NCBI GenBank assembly: GCA_963971305.1
Contig: OZ020303.1
Span: 45,434,106-45,498,105, forward strand
Reading direction: 5' to 3'
DNA: 64,000 bases
From: Arcuatula senhousia
Lineage: Eukaryota > Mollusca > Bivalvia > Mytilida > Mytilidae
Part shown: piece by piece, positions 1 through 12,480 of the stretch
Layout of the letters: every line of letters begins with the position of its first letter
Position numbering within the stretch: the stretch's first letter is position 1
Notes under the pieces: generated by a model
What the model saw: the letters and a program-made list of their open reading frames with translations, nothing else
Database searches by the model: none
What the model was told of the DNA's origin: nothing
Position numbers and translations under genes: made by a program

Positions 1-564
1 TTAGATTTGCTGTCTTAACAAAATAATTTTTGGAATAAGGCTTGGAGATGCAGGAGCACATTAGTTCTGACTTTGTGTGCCTTAACAAATTTGTTTATTA
101 ATGTCCCTTAACCCCTTATTAAAACAAGTTCTTGGGAAAAATCTATGGGAATGATCTAATCTGTTACCCATTTATGCATCTTAAATGTTTCTTGACTCTC
201 TTTGACAATTCTCCACAGGCTCTTAGTTAATATCTTCAGAAAACAAACTGTTAGAATTGCCAATTAAACTTTCACCCATGATCAAGGGACCTATAACACA
301 TTTATTATGAGTTGCCCTCATCCTTGATGGGCCTGTCCTCCCTAAATTTAAGGTTTTAATAGTCAATGTTTATCCCACTGAGAGTGTTCAAATTAGAAAG
401 TGTTGTTATTAGAAGATAAAATTTGCAATTGCTTAAGAGTGTTAATGAATCATTTCTTTTTTTTAATGCCATAATGTTACAATGTTTTTGACTGGTGTCC
501 ATCCTTTTGTTGTACATCAAAGAATTTCTTTTTTCTGAAACCACACATTTGATGGGTTTGTGGT
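1..564. other. AT-rich filler, no gene seen
   Basis: No open frame with recognisable protein content, no RNA gene and no clear repeat were seen before the hairpin element that begins near 565. Confidence 0.5.
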
Positions 565-956
565 TCTGTTGTCCCTGCCGCAACGCGACGGAGGGACATA
601 GTAATGGTCTTCCTCCGTCCGTTCGTCCCTCACACTTTTGTAAGTGCAACTCCTTTGAGAACGCTCAACGGATTTTGATGAAATTTTGTAGGATTGTTTG
701 CCATGATCTGTAGTTGATCATATCGCCAGCTATTTTGATTTGACAATTTTTCTAGGAGTTATGGGACTTTATTGACTTTGTTCATTTTAGGTAATAGGAA
801 CACTCTGTGAACTCAGATTTTGATGAAATTTTGTAGGATTGTTTGTCATGATATGTAAGTAATCATATTGCAAAGGCATTTAAATTTTTTGAATTAAGTT
901 GATTTTCAACTCTAATGGGGCGGTGGGGGACATTGGCTACGTGTAGCAATCTTGTT
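565..956 (+). mobile_element. Small pearl/HINE-like element, two monomers
   Basis: The left end is a hairpin (GTCCCT at 571-576 pairing with AGGGAC at 592-597), followed by a CCGTCCGTTCGTCC stretch. Two core monomers start with GATTTTGATGAAATTTTGTAGG at 671 and 816, a 145-bp period. The right end repeats the left-end sequence in inverse orientation (GGGGCGGTGGGGGACA, about 917-932), then has a terminal hairpin (GCTAC/GTAGC, 936-947) and finishes in CTTGTT near 956. This plan is that of bivalve pearl elements and of Helentron-associated non-autonomous elements; it encodes nothing. Family assignment is from architecture and recall, not a search. Confidence 0.75.
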
Positions 957-2604
957 AGACAAACTGTTTGTCCCATGATAAGTCCTCTTTAGGGTGCTGG
1001 GGCACTTTAACTTTAATATGCATAAAAACTCAAGACATCTTATTGTTTTATGTTTTACCAAGTCAGAAGTACAATGTAAGACACAACTTCTTGAAATATT
1101 CATTTTTTCCACATAAAAGACAGTTTCACATCAATTCTAAAATTGTTTAAGAACAAAAGAGCATTAACATTCTTTATTCAGCTATATTTAGGCTTTAATT
1201 GCTGTATGTATGTTCCATTAATTTTGTAAGAAAAAATACATAATTAATATTTAAAGAGAAACTAGACATTTTTTGGCAGAATTGGCCCATGGGTGAGAGG
1301 CAAACAAGTAAAAGAACTTCTTTACAGTTTTCCGCCACTTTTTCAGTAAAAAATTATATCCATAAATTGGTCCAAATCGTCATATCAAATTCTTGTACAT
1401 TTAAGTCATAAGGTGTCAATGATTTTACTTTATAACCTAAGATTCCATGTAAACCTGACAAAGTCCTTAGGTATACTGTCCTAATAAACTAGCACTCACC
1501 AGAGTTAGATGATATTCACTGTGCCCATAGGCAACTCTTGTGTAATCGAAAGACGTCAACTAAAGACCATGGTATAAACCACAAATATCTGTTTATGCTA
1601 ATAATTATGCGGATGTTTGTCATTTTGATGCATAGAAATATAAACGATAATAATATGTCATTTTTTAACAGATTTATATTTTATTTAAGGTTCTTTTAGA
1701 CTTGGGTTAGACTTTGGTATATAAGTACAAGATGTGGTCAGTTTTCTTAACCAGCATTTTTTCCTATTACCTGCAGGTTAAGGTATTTGGGTATGGTGTC
1801 TGTGTTTGTATGTTTTTGTTCAATAAGATAACATGTTTTTGAGGTTGAGAATATCTGTGCTTGTTCATCTATTCATTGGTCTTAAAACTGATGTAAAACA
1901 TTTTAAAGGAGAATAGTTTTATGTGATAATGGATTTTCATACCTAATAGATTGTATTTAATCAGTACATGTATTGGTATTTCTGTCCTTAAAAAAAAGTG
2001 ATAATGTTAAAAATGTATTTTTTTTTATTCATAACTCTGAATAGTCCATTTGCCATTAAGCTTCAGATTTTTATTCCGGAATCGATTTAATTTTTCATTG
2101 TGTTAGAGCTATGAAAAATGAAGTGGTTACCGAATGGCATACAGACCAGACAAGTCTCCGACATTATGTGTTTAACATGATAGGTTAATAAGTTGATTGG
2201 GATATGCTTATCATGACTAAGTGCTTTACAACATGTTTGTTTGTTGGTCACAATTTCTTATGAATTTAGATTATAATATAGAATAGTGTTGTTTGAATTG
2301 TCGCTGTATCAATTATATATGAAAATGTGAAATTTGGGTTAAGGTTTTCAATAAGTGGTGAATATTTCACAACCTGTCACCTGTTCCTTCACATGTTTAA
2401 GTAGTTTGTAACTTTGGTACAAAGGTTGCTGATAAAGGTACAATCTGTTGTAACAAAGAAAATAAATATTTTTATAGATTATGAGTGTATTAGATAATCT
2501 CCCACCTTACCATTGTTTCATATGGTTACTTGTTTGTATCTCAGTTTTCTAGAGGTTTTATAATGGTATCAATGTTGCAGGGCGATTTATCTTAAGTGAA
2601 AAAT
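957..2604. other. AT-rich filler
   Basis: No gene, RNA or structured repeat recognised. Short open frames in this stretch are low complexity and lack protein-like composition. Confidence 0.5.
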
Positions 2605-2760
2605 GTTTGGAGTAGGATCATGATTCAACAAGAATGAGAGCTCTTGAAATTATGCTTAGTCTGCTTGGGGTAATGTTAAAAAAAGTTGAATTAGGATCAT
2701 GGTTCAACTAGAATGAGAGCCCTTAAAATTATGTTTTGTCTGCCTGAATTTGCAATCTTG
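2605..2760 (+). repeat. Two-copy 79-bp tandem repeat
   Basis: The segment starting TAGGATCATGATTCAACAAG at 2613 recurs as TAGGATCATGGTTCAACTAG at 2692, and both continue through GAATGAGAGC and a matching tail ending in GTCTGC. The copies are offset by 79 bp and differ at several sites, so this is an old local duplication. Confidence 0.7.
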
Positions 2761-4690
2761 CAATGATATGCAAAACATGTTTTCTGGTTGTGAAATATCT
2801 TTAGAGATTAAATGCCAAATCTACAGGAATTGTTAATCTTTCTATCATTCTTTCTGGACCTAGTAAAAAATGTTATATTTGTATTCTAGTATTTTGAGAA
2901 CATGGCTGGATGTTGTTAGTTTCTTGTGTTTGAAAACAGTGGCAGATCCAAAGAGGAGGGGGTTCCTGGATTAGAACACACCCTTAGTAAGAAAAAATTG
3001 TTCTTCATCCTACATATTTTCAGTAACAAAAATTAGCTTAACTAAGTTCAGGTGTAAAATGTTAACATGCACTGGGCATGTCATTATTCTAATGTTACCA
3101 TACTTTGGCCACAGTGAACAGCAACAAAGAGCATATTAAAAACAGTTTAGATTTGATAAAGGGCTGTCCTCTTTTGTCCGTATGGTTTTAATGTAAAATG
3201 TCATTCCTTTGTATCACTTTTTAGTGGGCATTTTAAAAACATGCATAAAGCATGTCATTGCATTTAAATCTTAGATTATAGATCAAGATGTTTCAACATT
3301 TTGTCTATTTTGATCGGATGGTGTAAATGAGAATTTTTTATTCTATGACAAAGTCATTTGAGAGGGGCCTAAAATGTGCTTATTAAGCATAATATGCTTT
3401 TTTTACAGAAAAAAGTAGTTTAGTTGTTGCAACAGATATGCTTTAGTCCTTTAAAAAAATTCTATGCTTTAAAGCTAAATTCATGTGGAGATAACACAAT
3501 GGAACACCATTTAAATAGAAAATGATTTTTTACTCATGCTTTTAGAGGGAGATATTTAAGAAGGGTAGAGGTGCACAAAGGGGAGAACACCAAAATGACA
3601 CAGAGGTGTCTAAAGGCATCTACATCGAAAGGGTTAAAGTTACTTGTAAAATATGTCGCCTCTTAAATTTCCTTGGAAAGTAGAATTGTAAGTGCAAACT
3701 TATTCTGAAGTTGATTCTTTTATTATGACATATTGCAGTGTTTTTTATTTCTAATCCTGTTTTAAATTATTTAAATTTCATTTTTATCCCCATAATTCAT
3801 GTTTATGAAGAGTTTTTAAGATAGCTACACTTAACAGGTGACACATTCATGTCATGATTGCTAAAGAAGAGTGCTGTCTTGAATGTTGCCACAATGGCAG
3901 ATTAAAACTGCTATTTATTAGGTACTGTTACATGAAATTTTATCGTTGACCTCCATTTGAATGGTAATAAGTCTAAAAGCTTAACCAATACATGATACCG
4001 TGACATATTAACTAAGCTGCCTTATCCCGATGTGCTAATTACAAAACACTGTCAATTCATCAGCAAAGTTTCCTGGAGCGACATACAATCAACAGGTGAA
4101 ATTTAATCCATTCAATTTTCTCCTTTCCATTCATATTTGAAAACATTAAAACCCATTTGTATTTCATCAAAGACTAACCCACAGTATTTAGAATTCCGTA
4201 ATTGAATTTCAAATAAAGATGACCATTTTATGTGGAGAAATGATTCGGCTTTACAAATGAATCATTTTCATTTAGGAATGCATATATTTAGAGAACTACA
4301 TACCGAAAACGACTAGACAAATATGGAATTGATAGGCGTGAACGTTGGGTGGGCAGCTTCCTCCACTGAAATTATACCTTAGCTCTCATTAACTCTGGTT
4401 AAAAAAAATGTCACCATACTTGTTGAATAGATAGGCAACACATTATGTTTCCATAATGTGCTGAGTTATCATTTTGTATTGTCCTACCTGCTAAGTTTGA
4501 TCAAATTAGAAGTCAACCTATAGATTCTATGAGTTGTGTTATCTTGTAAAATGATATTAGAAATTAGATAAAAATGACCTCCTTTATATATTGTTATTGA
4601 TAATTAATACTTCTCAGTTTAAGTAGCTACAAGGTGTAAATGATGTTAAATATGTTGTGTGAATGAAAAAAAATCTCCATTTATGTATGA
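2761..4690. other. AT-rich filler with a degraded dispersed-repeat scrap
   Basis: No gene seen. Near 2941-2990 a GGCAGATCCAAAGAGGAGG stretch resembles other GGATCC-type dispersed scraps in the window (6770, 33.4, 42.7 and 45.8 kb). Confidence 0.4.
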
Positions 4691-4990
4691 AATGAAGTTT
4701 GATGCAAAAGTATCCCATGACATAGCATAACCACAATATTATACAGAATTATCAGATCTATGCAAGGATATAAAAAGCTGTATCTGTAACTATTAAAGTT
4801 TGATGCAAAAGTGTCACATGACGTGGCATATTACCACAGCATTTAAAAAATACTCAGCGCCAGCAACTAAAATGACAAGTCACAAATAAATGTACAGGAA
4901 GATGGAAAAACTGCTTCCTTTAAGCCTTTACTAAGTTTGATGCAAAAGTATCCTATGATGTATCATGATTACTGCAAATAGATCGTTCGA
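4691..4990 (+). repeat. Three diverged copies of an AAGTTTGATGCAAAAG repeat
   Basis: AAGTTTGATGCAAAAG occurs at 4694, 4796 and 4933, each followed by a variant of TATCCCATGACATAGCAT. Spacing is uneven (102 and 137 bp), so this is a decayed tandem cluster. No coding potential was seen. Confidence 0.65.
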
Positions 4991-5340
4991 AACTCAGCCT
5001 GAGCATTTCAATTGAGAAATCCATGGATTTACTTGCATTTAAACTGTCCAATGAATAATGCATTGCATTGGTATTGTGCTATATCATGACTGAATATTAA
5101 ATGCTTATTTTTTTTTACAGAAAACAATGGATATTTGTAGTACAATAATATAAATATTTCAAACATCTTTTCTTTTTTCAGGTTCAAGTGCCTGTCACTG
5201 CCATGATGCATATGAGATTTGTAATGTGTTTCTGCAAGTGGCTAAAAGGTACTGGTTTACTATTACAATTGTTATTGATAGTTTGTTTTTTCTTAACCAA
5301 TCAATTTGATACAACCTATATTTTAGCTGATTTGTAAATC

Positions 5341-5660
5341 CATGACAGAATAGAGATTGTATGGTGCTTAACATAATTATAGTAAGAAAAACCAAGATAC
5401 CACAGACAGCCACTTTTAAGCGATCATGGAAAAATGCAATAAACATGTTTAACATAATAATAGTATAGAAATCAAAATGCCATAGACTAAACACATGTTA
5501 GAAAACATGAAGTTGAGCAATAAATATGGCTGGAGTTAGTAGACCCAATGATCAAGGTGCCACAGACAGACAGACACATGGAAAGTAAACATGAAGCATA
5601 GCCATAAACATGCCTGTAGTACACAAGGTAATAATCTGTTGCACAGAACCTGCTAATTAG
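5341..5660 (+). repeat. 80-bp tandem array, about four copies
   Basis: The anchor CACAGAC/CATAGAC/CACAGAC/CACAGAA occurs at 5401, 5481, 5561 and 5642, almost exactly every 80 bp. Each is followed about 35 bp later by a variant of GCAATAAACATG and preceded by AAGAAAAACCAAGAT-like sequence. Copies are clearly diverged. A 99-codon minus-strand open frame across it (5195-5494) has an internally repetitive translation caused by the array and is not considered a gene. Confidence 0.7.
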
Positions 5661-7502
5661 CTATTTTTTTTCTACCTTAAGATTTATTTCAGAGATAACT
5701 GTTCTGGGACCATTGTACCCAACAATTGGTGAAATGTTGGGTAAATATTTAAACATAAACAGTGCTTGTCAGTCTGGTTAAGCCTGCCCCCCAGGACCTG
5801 AAATCGCCATTGTCAAAACTAAGAAAAGGAAGGAAATATTTAGATCTGTTGGACAATAAAGCTACTTGACTAAGGGTTTAAGTGGCAACATAACACCCTT
5901 TACAAATTTGACCATTCAGGTGGTATGAAAGAGAATTAATTTATCTACTCAATGGGATAGTCTGAGGAAACAGAATAGGATTGTTAGGATAAGCCTGGGC
6001 TAGGGGTACAGATAATTTAAAATTAATTCTTGCACTCATTGAACAGATCTACAAGCTTTGTAAGGTCCAATAACAAAGTAATGTTTATTTAAGAGTCAAG
6101 TAAAAGTAGCAAGTGGACTGACACAGATTTATACAGAAAGAATAACAACAGAGTCCAACTTTTTTACCAGTAATGCCAAAAGAAAATGAAAAAAAATGCT
6201 ATTTTCTATTGTTCATTGATAGTGCACAAAATTAGTAGTCTAATATTCATTCATATTAGCAATATGAAATTATTACAAACAGAATTTGACATGTACATGT
6301 ATTGATGTTTTACAATTCATGAAACCTTCAAATGGTATGTGCATGTATTCATCTTATAAGCACAAGTAATATTGAAGTTACACAATATAATTAAAGTTTG
6401 TTAGGTTAGATTAAACTCGAGATAGAAATAGAACTTATTTCATATTTTCTATATTTCTTAGAAGCAAGAGGAGGTGCCGAGAAACTGATTGGAGATATTG
6501 TTATGAATGGAACTTGGAAGTAAAAGAAAATTTGATATTGTAAGATCTTAACTTCTTTAAATTAGAGGTTTTGAAATGAGAAACAATTTAGTATGGGCCT
6601 GTAGAGCTCTCTATTCATAGTTATCTACTTGGATAGCTAATGGTTTTAATTTTACCCTAATAAAGCAAAAATTATTTGGCATGCTGGTGCTGACTTGCCA
6701 AATATAGACATATCCAAAAATTTTAACTGTTGCAATAGAGATGTTTAATGGAATGGACAAGATTCATCAGAGGTGGATCCAGAAATTGTCAAAATAGATG
6801 GGGGAGTTGATCTGCTCACAGCCCACTGATTAGGACAGGAGGATCCTGGTTAGTTTTGCTTAAAAATTTGCAGCAATAAAATCTCCCTAATAGTATTTCC
6901 TTCTAAGTAAAATCTTCAAGATTTCATCTATTTGCTTTTTGTCCCAGCTAAAGCCTTGAAACAAATATGTGTGTCAATGAATTTACCAAGAAAACTTGTT
7001 ATGGCCTAGTAAGATAATATCAAATCTTGATAATTGTCCTTTTTTAGGAGGAAACTGACAAATCATTTGTTGTTGTATTTTACGTCATTTCGTGATTCCC
7101 AACACTTCAGACTAATAAACTGTTTCCTGACCACCATATATCCTTGAGAAATTGTATCCTAAACAATGGTAGGATTCATATTCAATTATGTTGTATCAGT
7201 TGTTGATGAAAGGAACAATTTGTAATTTTTTTTTATACCATATAAAAAAAAGAATTCATGGTTTTTAAAAGAAAATTAATGGTGTCAGCTTCAGGATGCA
7301 AAAATTAAACATCATGTAATAATTACATTCTAATTTAAAACGACAATTTCGATTGGTTAAAAATGCAGTTTTATTTCTCGATAAAACTCGTTAGCACGTG
7401 CCACCTTAACACTGACATGGGCGGAGTAATTTTAAAAAAGATAAACCATGCATTTCGTGCAATTATCTGTGCTAACATTTATTTTATTTTATCGGAATGT
7501 AA
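5661..7502. other. AT-rich filler
   Basis: No gene seen. A GGTGGATCCAGAAATTGTC scrap near 6771 looks like a decayed dispersed repeat. The stretch 7320-7450 is slightly more GC-rich but has no recognisable function. Confidence 0.4.
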
Positions 7503-7672
7503 TTATATATATTGAATGCAATATTTTTGAGTTTTATTGGTGTGTAAAAGCGTGGACCTTTGCGCACATTTTCAACATGAAGCGCTACCGCGCTTCATTA
7601 AAAATGTGCTTAGGTCCACGCTTTTACACACCAATAAAGCTCAAAAATGTTGCATTCAATGTATAAGTATAA
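7503..7672. mobile_element. Long palindrome (foldback/MITE-like)
   Basis: The sequence reads nearly the same on both strands around a centre at about 7587. Left-arm words TTTATTGGTGTGTAAAAGCG and GGACCT recur in inverse order in the right arm, and the centre is TGAAGCG-CTACCG-CGCTTCA (7578-7597). Arms are about 80 bp with a few mismatches and small indels. Such structures are typical of non-autonomous foldback elements; no flanking target duplication was identified. Confidence 0.75.
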
Positions 7673-7734
7673 ATTTATCATAAAACTTATGAATCTTGGG
7701 TTTTTATAAAAAAAAAAGATTATACACATGTATT

Positions 7735-8054
7735 GTTATTATAAAAACAGACGCCTAAATCTATAAGAGAAAGAAGCAAAGGTGTACCAAAGGGGTAATC
7801 AGTATCATAAAACTGTAAAGACAAAGACAAAACTGGCAGACAAAAAATCATCACAACAAAACAAACCACATAACAACATAAAACACACACATAACAACAA
7901 AACCACATTCAGCAACGCAAACTCAAGTCGAAACCAGCGTGAACTCAGGTGCTCTGGAAGAGTAAGCAGTTCCTGCTTGCTATAGCACACCCATCACGTT
8001 GCCAAAGATCAATTAAGTGTTGGTCAAATCCGGAAGGGATGACATTACAAAAGT
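7735..8054 (-). mobile_element. 3' tail of a retroelement copy
   Basis: This lies downstream (minus strand) of the reverse-transcriptase fragment at 8055-8503. It includes GTGAACTCAGGTGCTC at 7941, which recurs at about 41.69 and 46.50 kb in this window and is, from memory, a very common mussel repeat. On the minus strand it reads LLTLPEHLSS, a peptide often seen in predicted mussel proteins that run into this tail. The far end is ACAGACGCCTAAATC near 7748, a sequence repeated near 8800. Confidence 0.6.
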
Positions 8055-8503
8055 CTATGTCAAACCAACATCTGTGCTCATCTGAGAGATAGAAATCCCG
8101 TATTTGTATACAAGCACATGATGTCGTCCGTAAAATTTCTTGAGTGATGACAACAACCTGGGAGCAACGTACCCCTGTGTTAACAATTTGCTTGTGAGCC
8201 ATGTAGCTCTATCAAGGAAGTCGTTGTACTCCTCACACGCTCTGGAATAACGAATCAGTTGTGATACATAAACTCCATATGCTGAAGCGGAAGGAATGTT
8301 GCTACACAGAAAGAGAAAGTTAACTATTGGAAAGTTGAAGTCATCACGTTTGTCATAGAGCTTTGTACAAAGCCTTCCTTGTGTGTCAATTTCGAGAAAT
8401 AGATCCAAATATGAAGCGGACCTCCTAGAATCTGTAGTGTCCTTTATCTCAAGTTCCTTCGGATATATGAGATGTAAATAGTCACCAAACCGTTTAGTAG
8501 GCC
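8055..8503 (-). pseudogene. C-terminal fragment of a reverse-transcriptase-type retroelement protein
   Basis: Reading the minus strand from 8503, the frame gives FGDYLHLIYPKELEIKD, then SASYLDLFLEID, TKLYDKRDDFNFPIVNF, SNIPSASAYGVYVSQLIRYS and LKKFYGRHH, ending at a stop by 8055. From recall, this is the C-terminal part of a reverse-transcriptase-bearing retroelement ORF abundant in molluscs and cnidarians. The polymerase core and its YxDD motif are missing: similarity stops abruptly near 8503, so the copy is 5'-truncated, as expected for target-primed retrotransposition. The remaining frame is open without internal stops. No start codon belongs to it; the TTG at 8408 is only an internal position. 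Superfamily cannot be fixed from this fragment. Confidence 0.7.
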
Positions 8504-9629
8504 AAAAAAAAGGAACATATTTATGAATTTACTAGGGATGGGATTTGGATATAAAAAAGTAATCAAAGCCTTGGTTTGCATCCCCTTATTTTAACTGCAC
8601 CTCATGGCTACAGACCTGTTACCCATGTATTTGTTATCCAGTTTGTAACCTTAAGTTTTTCCTGTATAAAATGGAGTTACCTGTCACTATAATGGGCATT
8701 GGCTTAAGACAAGTCGAGGAAAGCTTTTTTTTAGGGAAGATTTGTTTGTTTTTCATTAATTTATATACAAGATATTATACATGTATTGTTATTCATTAAA
8801 ACAGACGCCTACCTGTCGTATAGGCCAAACAAAAGCTAATGTTTTATGACCAAACCAACTGTTGGTTATCCTAAATCGAAAAAGGGTATCATATGAATTT
8901 GACATCTGTTATCAAATGGTAGTCCTTCTGTATTTTTATTAGCATTTAATATCTGAAGAAAATGTCTTTTTGGTTTTATGGTCGTTTGATATTTTATTTT
9001 TTTTTGTTGTCATTAAGTTTGTCGTGTGCTCTATAAGTATTTTAATATACACAGACTTGCAAAATTATAGGCAAATAATTGACTGTTTTATAGTGGTAAC
9101 AAATGGAATAATTTATGTTTGAGTTTATTTTATTGCTTTATGTTCAAATTGGCATGCATTTTTATATTCCTTCATCTTAGGGAATTAAGAGTCTATAAAA
9201 AAGGGTTCAGGAAATTGTTTTTATGACGTTTTTTTGCTATTTTATTAAAGATTAAACATTATTCATATTAAAAATGGTGTAGAATACACATGTCACAAAG
9301 GCAAAGAAGTGTTTAGTATAGTAATATTTGTCACTGAATTAGCCTTTGATCCTGCTTTTTATTTTTATATCTTTTTAATGATCTTAATGATTTTGAACAT
9401 TTATATTAACCAGCAGGATACCAAACAAAGCAAATATCAAAATATTGACACCCTTCAAAGCATTTCCACTTGGTTGACTTCCGTAAAGGTGAAAATATCA
9501 TTTAATTGGCCTTTATTCTTGTACATTTTGTTATTGGACTCATCAGAGATGCTCTTACCAAAACAAAAATTAGAAAATTGAAGATTGTTTTTATTTCTTT
9601 ATTTGGCAGTTAGATTTCCTTTGTATTTT
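8504..9629. other. AT-rich filler with small repeat scraps
   Basis: Near 8772-8812 the retroelement-end sequence TACATGTATTGTTATT plus ACAGACGCCTA recurs, matching 7728-7756. Near 9537-9565 there is a scrap of the ACTCATCAGAGGCGCTCTACC repeat seen in better form at 42.2 kb. The 90-codon open frame at 9309-9581 runs into that scrap and is not treated as a gene. Confidence 0.45.
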
Positions 9630-9822
9630 ACTGTGGATTCATTTATTTTCAAGGATACCAATTTTTATAGTTATGACAAGTGTTAGTTTCTGATTCTTAA
9701 TTTTTTGGTTCTGAAGTCTGTAGTATACAAAGCAATGATGAATTTCAATTTTTTGGGCAATCAAATCAAACACGAAAAATTGCTACCACACGTAAAAGAT
9801 TTTTTTTAAATGAAACCACAGT
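9630..9822. mobile_element. CTGTGGATTCATTT terminal-inverted-repeat MITE
   Basis: The left end CTGTGGATTCATTTA (from 9631) is matched in inverse by TAAATGAAACCACAG at the right end (to 9821). The dinucleotide TA sits directly outside both ends, which fits a TA target duplication of Tc1/mariner type. About 190 bp, no coding capacity. Related copies lie at 55597-55747, 57481-57631 and 60869-61062. Confidence 0.65.
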
Positions 9823-9857
9823 ATAGTGCAAAACTCAAATGTGAGTAGTTCGAACTA

Positions 9858-9880
9858 AAACAGACAGACAGACAGACAGA
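9858..9880 (+). repeat. (ACAG)n microsatellite
   Basis: Five to six consecutive ACAG units, ending in AGAAGTGTC. Confidence 0.85.
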
Positions 9881-10960
9881 AGTGTCATGGTATTTTGTGA
9901 CAAGTCTACAAACATGACAAAGAGGGCTTAATGAGAATTGATATGAGGCATACGAAAATTTTATTTTGAATTAAATGCTGTTCTGCTACTTATGTACATG
10001 TACAACAAAATATATATTGAATATTATTAATGATGTAAGCTTCATATTAGTATGTTAGAGATGAATTTGAATGAAATGATGCCTGTATGCAAAGTTTTGG
10101 CACACATTATATTTAAAGGTAAAAGTTAGCATAAATAAAGTATAGTCAATGAAAAGCCATGTATCTAGAAAAATCCTTGACTTATTCAATTTTCCAAGAA
10201 ATATGTTACAAATTTTCCATGTACAAAAGTTTAGGCTGTCAACCTGTTACTGTACTAATGACTTCAAATATGATACATGTTTACATCCAAATGTTATGAT
10301 GGTGATATTATAGTAAATTGAAAATAGATCAGTATTTAAAGATATCATGGAACTGATGAGGCAAATCAGGCAGAAACTGTGAAATATAAGATCCAACAGC
10401 TTAATCTTTTTAGCATGATTTGCTATATTAAGTTTTGATTCTGAGTTTTAGAACGTTGCAGCAGTGAATTACATTACAAAACAGTTATTTAGTTGTAATG
10501 GTTTCCTGTCTATAGAATTTTATGTAATAGAAGTTGTTTTCATCTTTTATCATGTTTATTATTCATTAGCAGATTTTGTTTTCATATGGTTAAATTTGCA
10601 GCTGATTAGTTCTGTTGTGAAACTTTACTCTAATTTCTAGAACAAAATGAAATGAGATGGAATTAAAATGGCTGCAGTTGTTGATTAAAGTTGTTATTAA
10701 ATACATTTTGATATAAAATTTCCAAGGTCGTCTTGTCATGTAAATTAAATTATATTGCAAGGCATATGGCATGTTGGCTTGTCCATCTGTATGTGTATCT
10801 GTCTGTTGGCATCAGCTGTCACACTTAGGTTTACTTGGCATAATTTTAAGCTTACTTGTCTTGGGGGCCGGCTTTCAGTTGTGTATTGCTTTTAGGACAC
10901 ATCCAATAACCCCATTTGCTTTTTATGTCTCTTTCACAGTTTGTTTGCATTAAATTTTTA
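9881..10960. other. AT-rich filler
   Basis: No gene seen. A TGTCCATCTG/TCTGTCTG stretch near 10779-10806 may be the decayed left end of a hairpin element, but no matching right end was found. Confidence 0.4.
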
Positions 10961-11217
10961 TTTCACCTGGGACGAATAGTTGAGGTAGGCGTAGGCGAGA
11001 CAGGTATTACTTTCTGGTGGTGGCGAAGGCGGCGTAAACTTTTTTGTAAGACTTTTGTGGACAATGAATTGCTTGAAAAGTATAATAGCTAAGCATCTGA
11101 TATAGGGTATACAGACAGTTTAGATTGTGGTCTATACACAACTGTCGTGTGACTCTATGAACTAAGGTCTTTTTTCAGGATGTAAACTTTTTTGTAATAC
11201 TTTTGTGGACAATGAAT
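10961..11217 (+). mobile_element. Truncated pearl/HINE-like element related to the 43.8-kb copy
   Basis: GTAGGCGAGACAGGTATTAC (from 10991) matches the left arm of the large element at 43754-44921, followed by a shared GGTGGTGGCGAAGGCGGCG-type region. Two core monomers begin GTAAACTTTTTTGTAA at 11034 and 11182. The 148-bp spacing is shorter than the 182 bp of the complete element because the stretch before GTGACTCT is mostly deleted. Similarity stops near 11217 inside the second monomer, with no 3' subterminal repeat or end hairpin. A 5' fragment without coding capacity. Confidence 0.75.
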
Positions 11218-12480
11218 GTACATACTGGTTAGAATTATTTAAAATTAACAGCGTGCTTTAATATGATAAAATTCATACAATTTTTAAACATATCGGACTT
11301 CCAATTACTGCTTTAGGTGTGTGGTCTTAGGTGTCCCATGAACACATTGTTCATTTTTTCTTCTTCTTTTTTTTCAGTTTTCCTTATGAGAAGAATCAGA
11401 CGACAGTACTTATTGACTGTGTGAAATGTGACAAAAAAAAACTGATGTGATTTATGTCTAATGTTCATTGGGTAAGTAGTACAGTTGTAACGCTTTTGTA
11501 TTAACAAGATAACAAGGAACACACTTAGAAATGTCATTTATAAATAGGGCTTGTTTAGTAGTTTAAAAAAAAACAATCAGTAATTCAGTCCAAAATAAGG
11601 GTTTTGCTTTTAAAATGCCAATTTTAAGTCGCCACTAAGTTGAAAAGTTTAAGTGCATTTGAAAAAATATCGCATTTCAGTTATATATTTACTGTTTACT
11701 GTCTTTTGCAATTTGTATTAACTGCTGGTTAAAAAAACTATATATGTCGATAAAGAAGAAAAGAATGAAGAAAAGAAGAAAAGAATTCAAGCTTTTAACT
11801 ATTATCTGACATCCCATCTTTTCTTCGGGTTCAAATTTTAAACAATGGATCCCCGTTAGATTGAAAGTGGCAATTTTGTCTTGACAAAAGAAAGAATATC
11901 AAATATAACAAAGAATAAGGTCTAGCAAAACAAATTTGTTTTGTATCAAAGCACTGCAGTAGTAAAACAGATACTATTGTATAAAGGTAAAAAGATTGAT
12001 GTTTACGCTATGATAAATTCATCGAATTGATAGGGTTGAAAGGGATGACCTCCCCTCAGCTCATCCCTAAAAACCACCACAGTTGAGCCCTATCATAATC
12101 ATGCCGATGAGGTAGATAAAAATTAAGATCTATGACAGTAAATGTTATTCTAACTGTCTCAGATTACTATCAGCTTTTAAGGGTATAATTCCGAAACAAA
12201 ATATAGGATGCTTTCAAAAAACAATTTGTTTGTGTTTTTACGTAGATAATATTGCATGTCAACAACAGTTATAGGGCTCTTTACTTTGGAAAAGATCATT
12301 AAATGTTTGCGGTTACATGCTTCGAATGAAATGTAATTAATCAGAAAATCTCAAATCTTTTGTACTCATCTTCTAAAACAAAACATATATATTTCCTGTT
12401 AAAACACAGGTGATAATAGGGAGATGTCGGGTCACTTTGAGGTAACTTTGAATAGTGCACTGACATAGACATATAGATTT
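11218..12480. other. AT-rich filler
   Basis: No gene seen. A purine-rich run of AAGAAAAG units lies at about 11753-11784. A short GC-richer patch near 12040-12090 has no recognised function. Confidence 0.4.
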
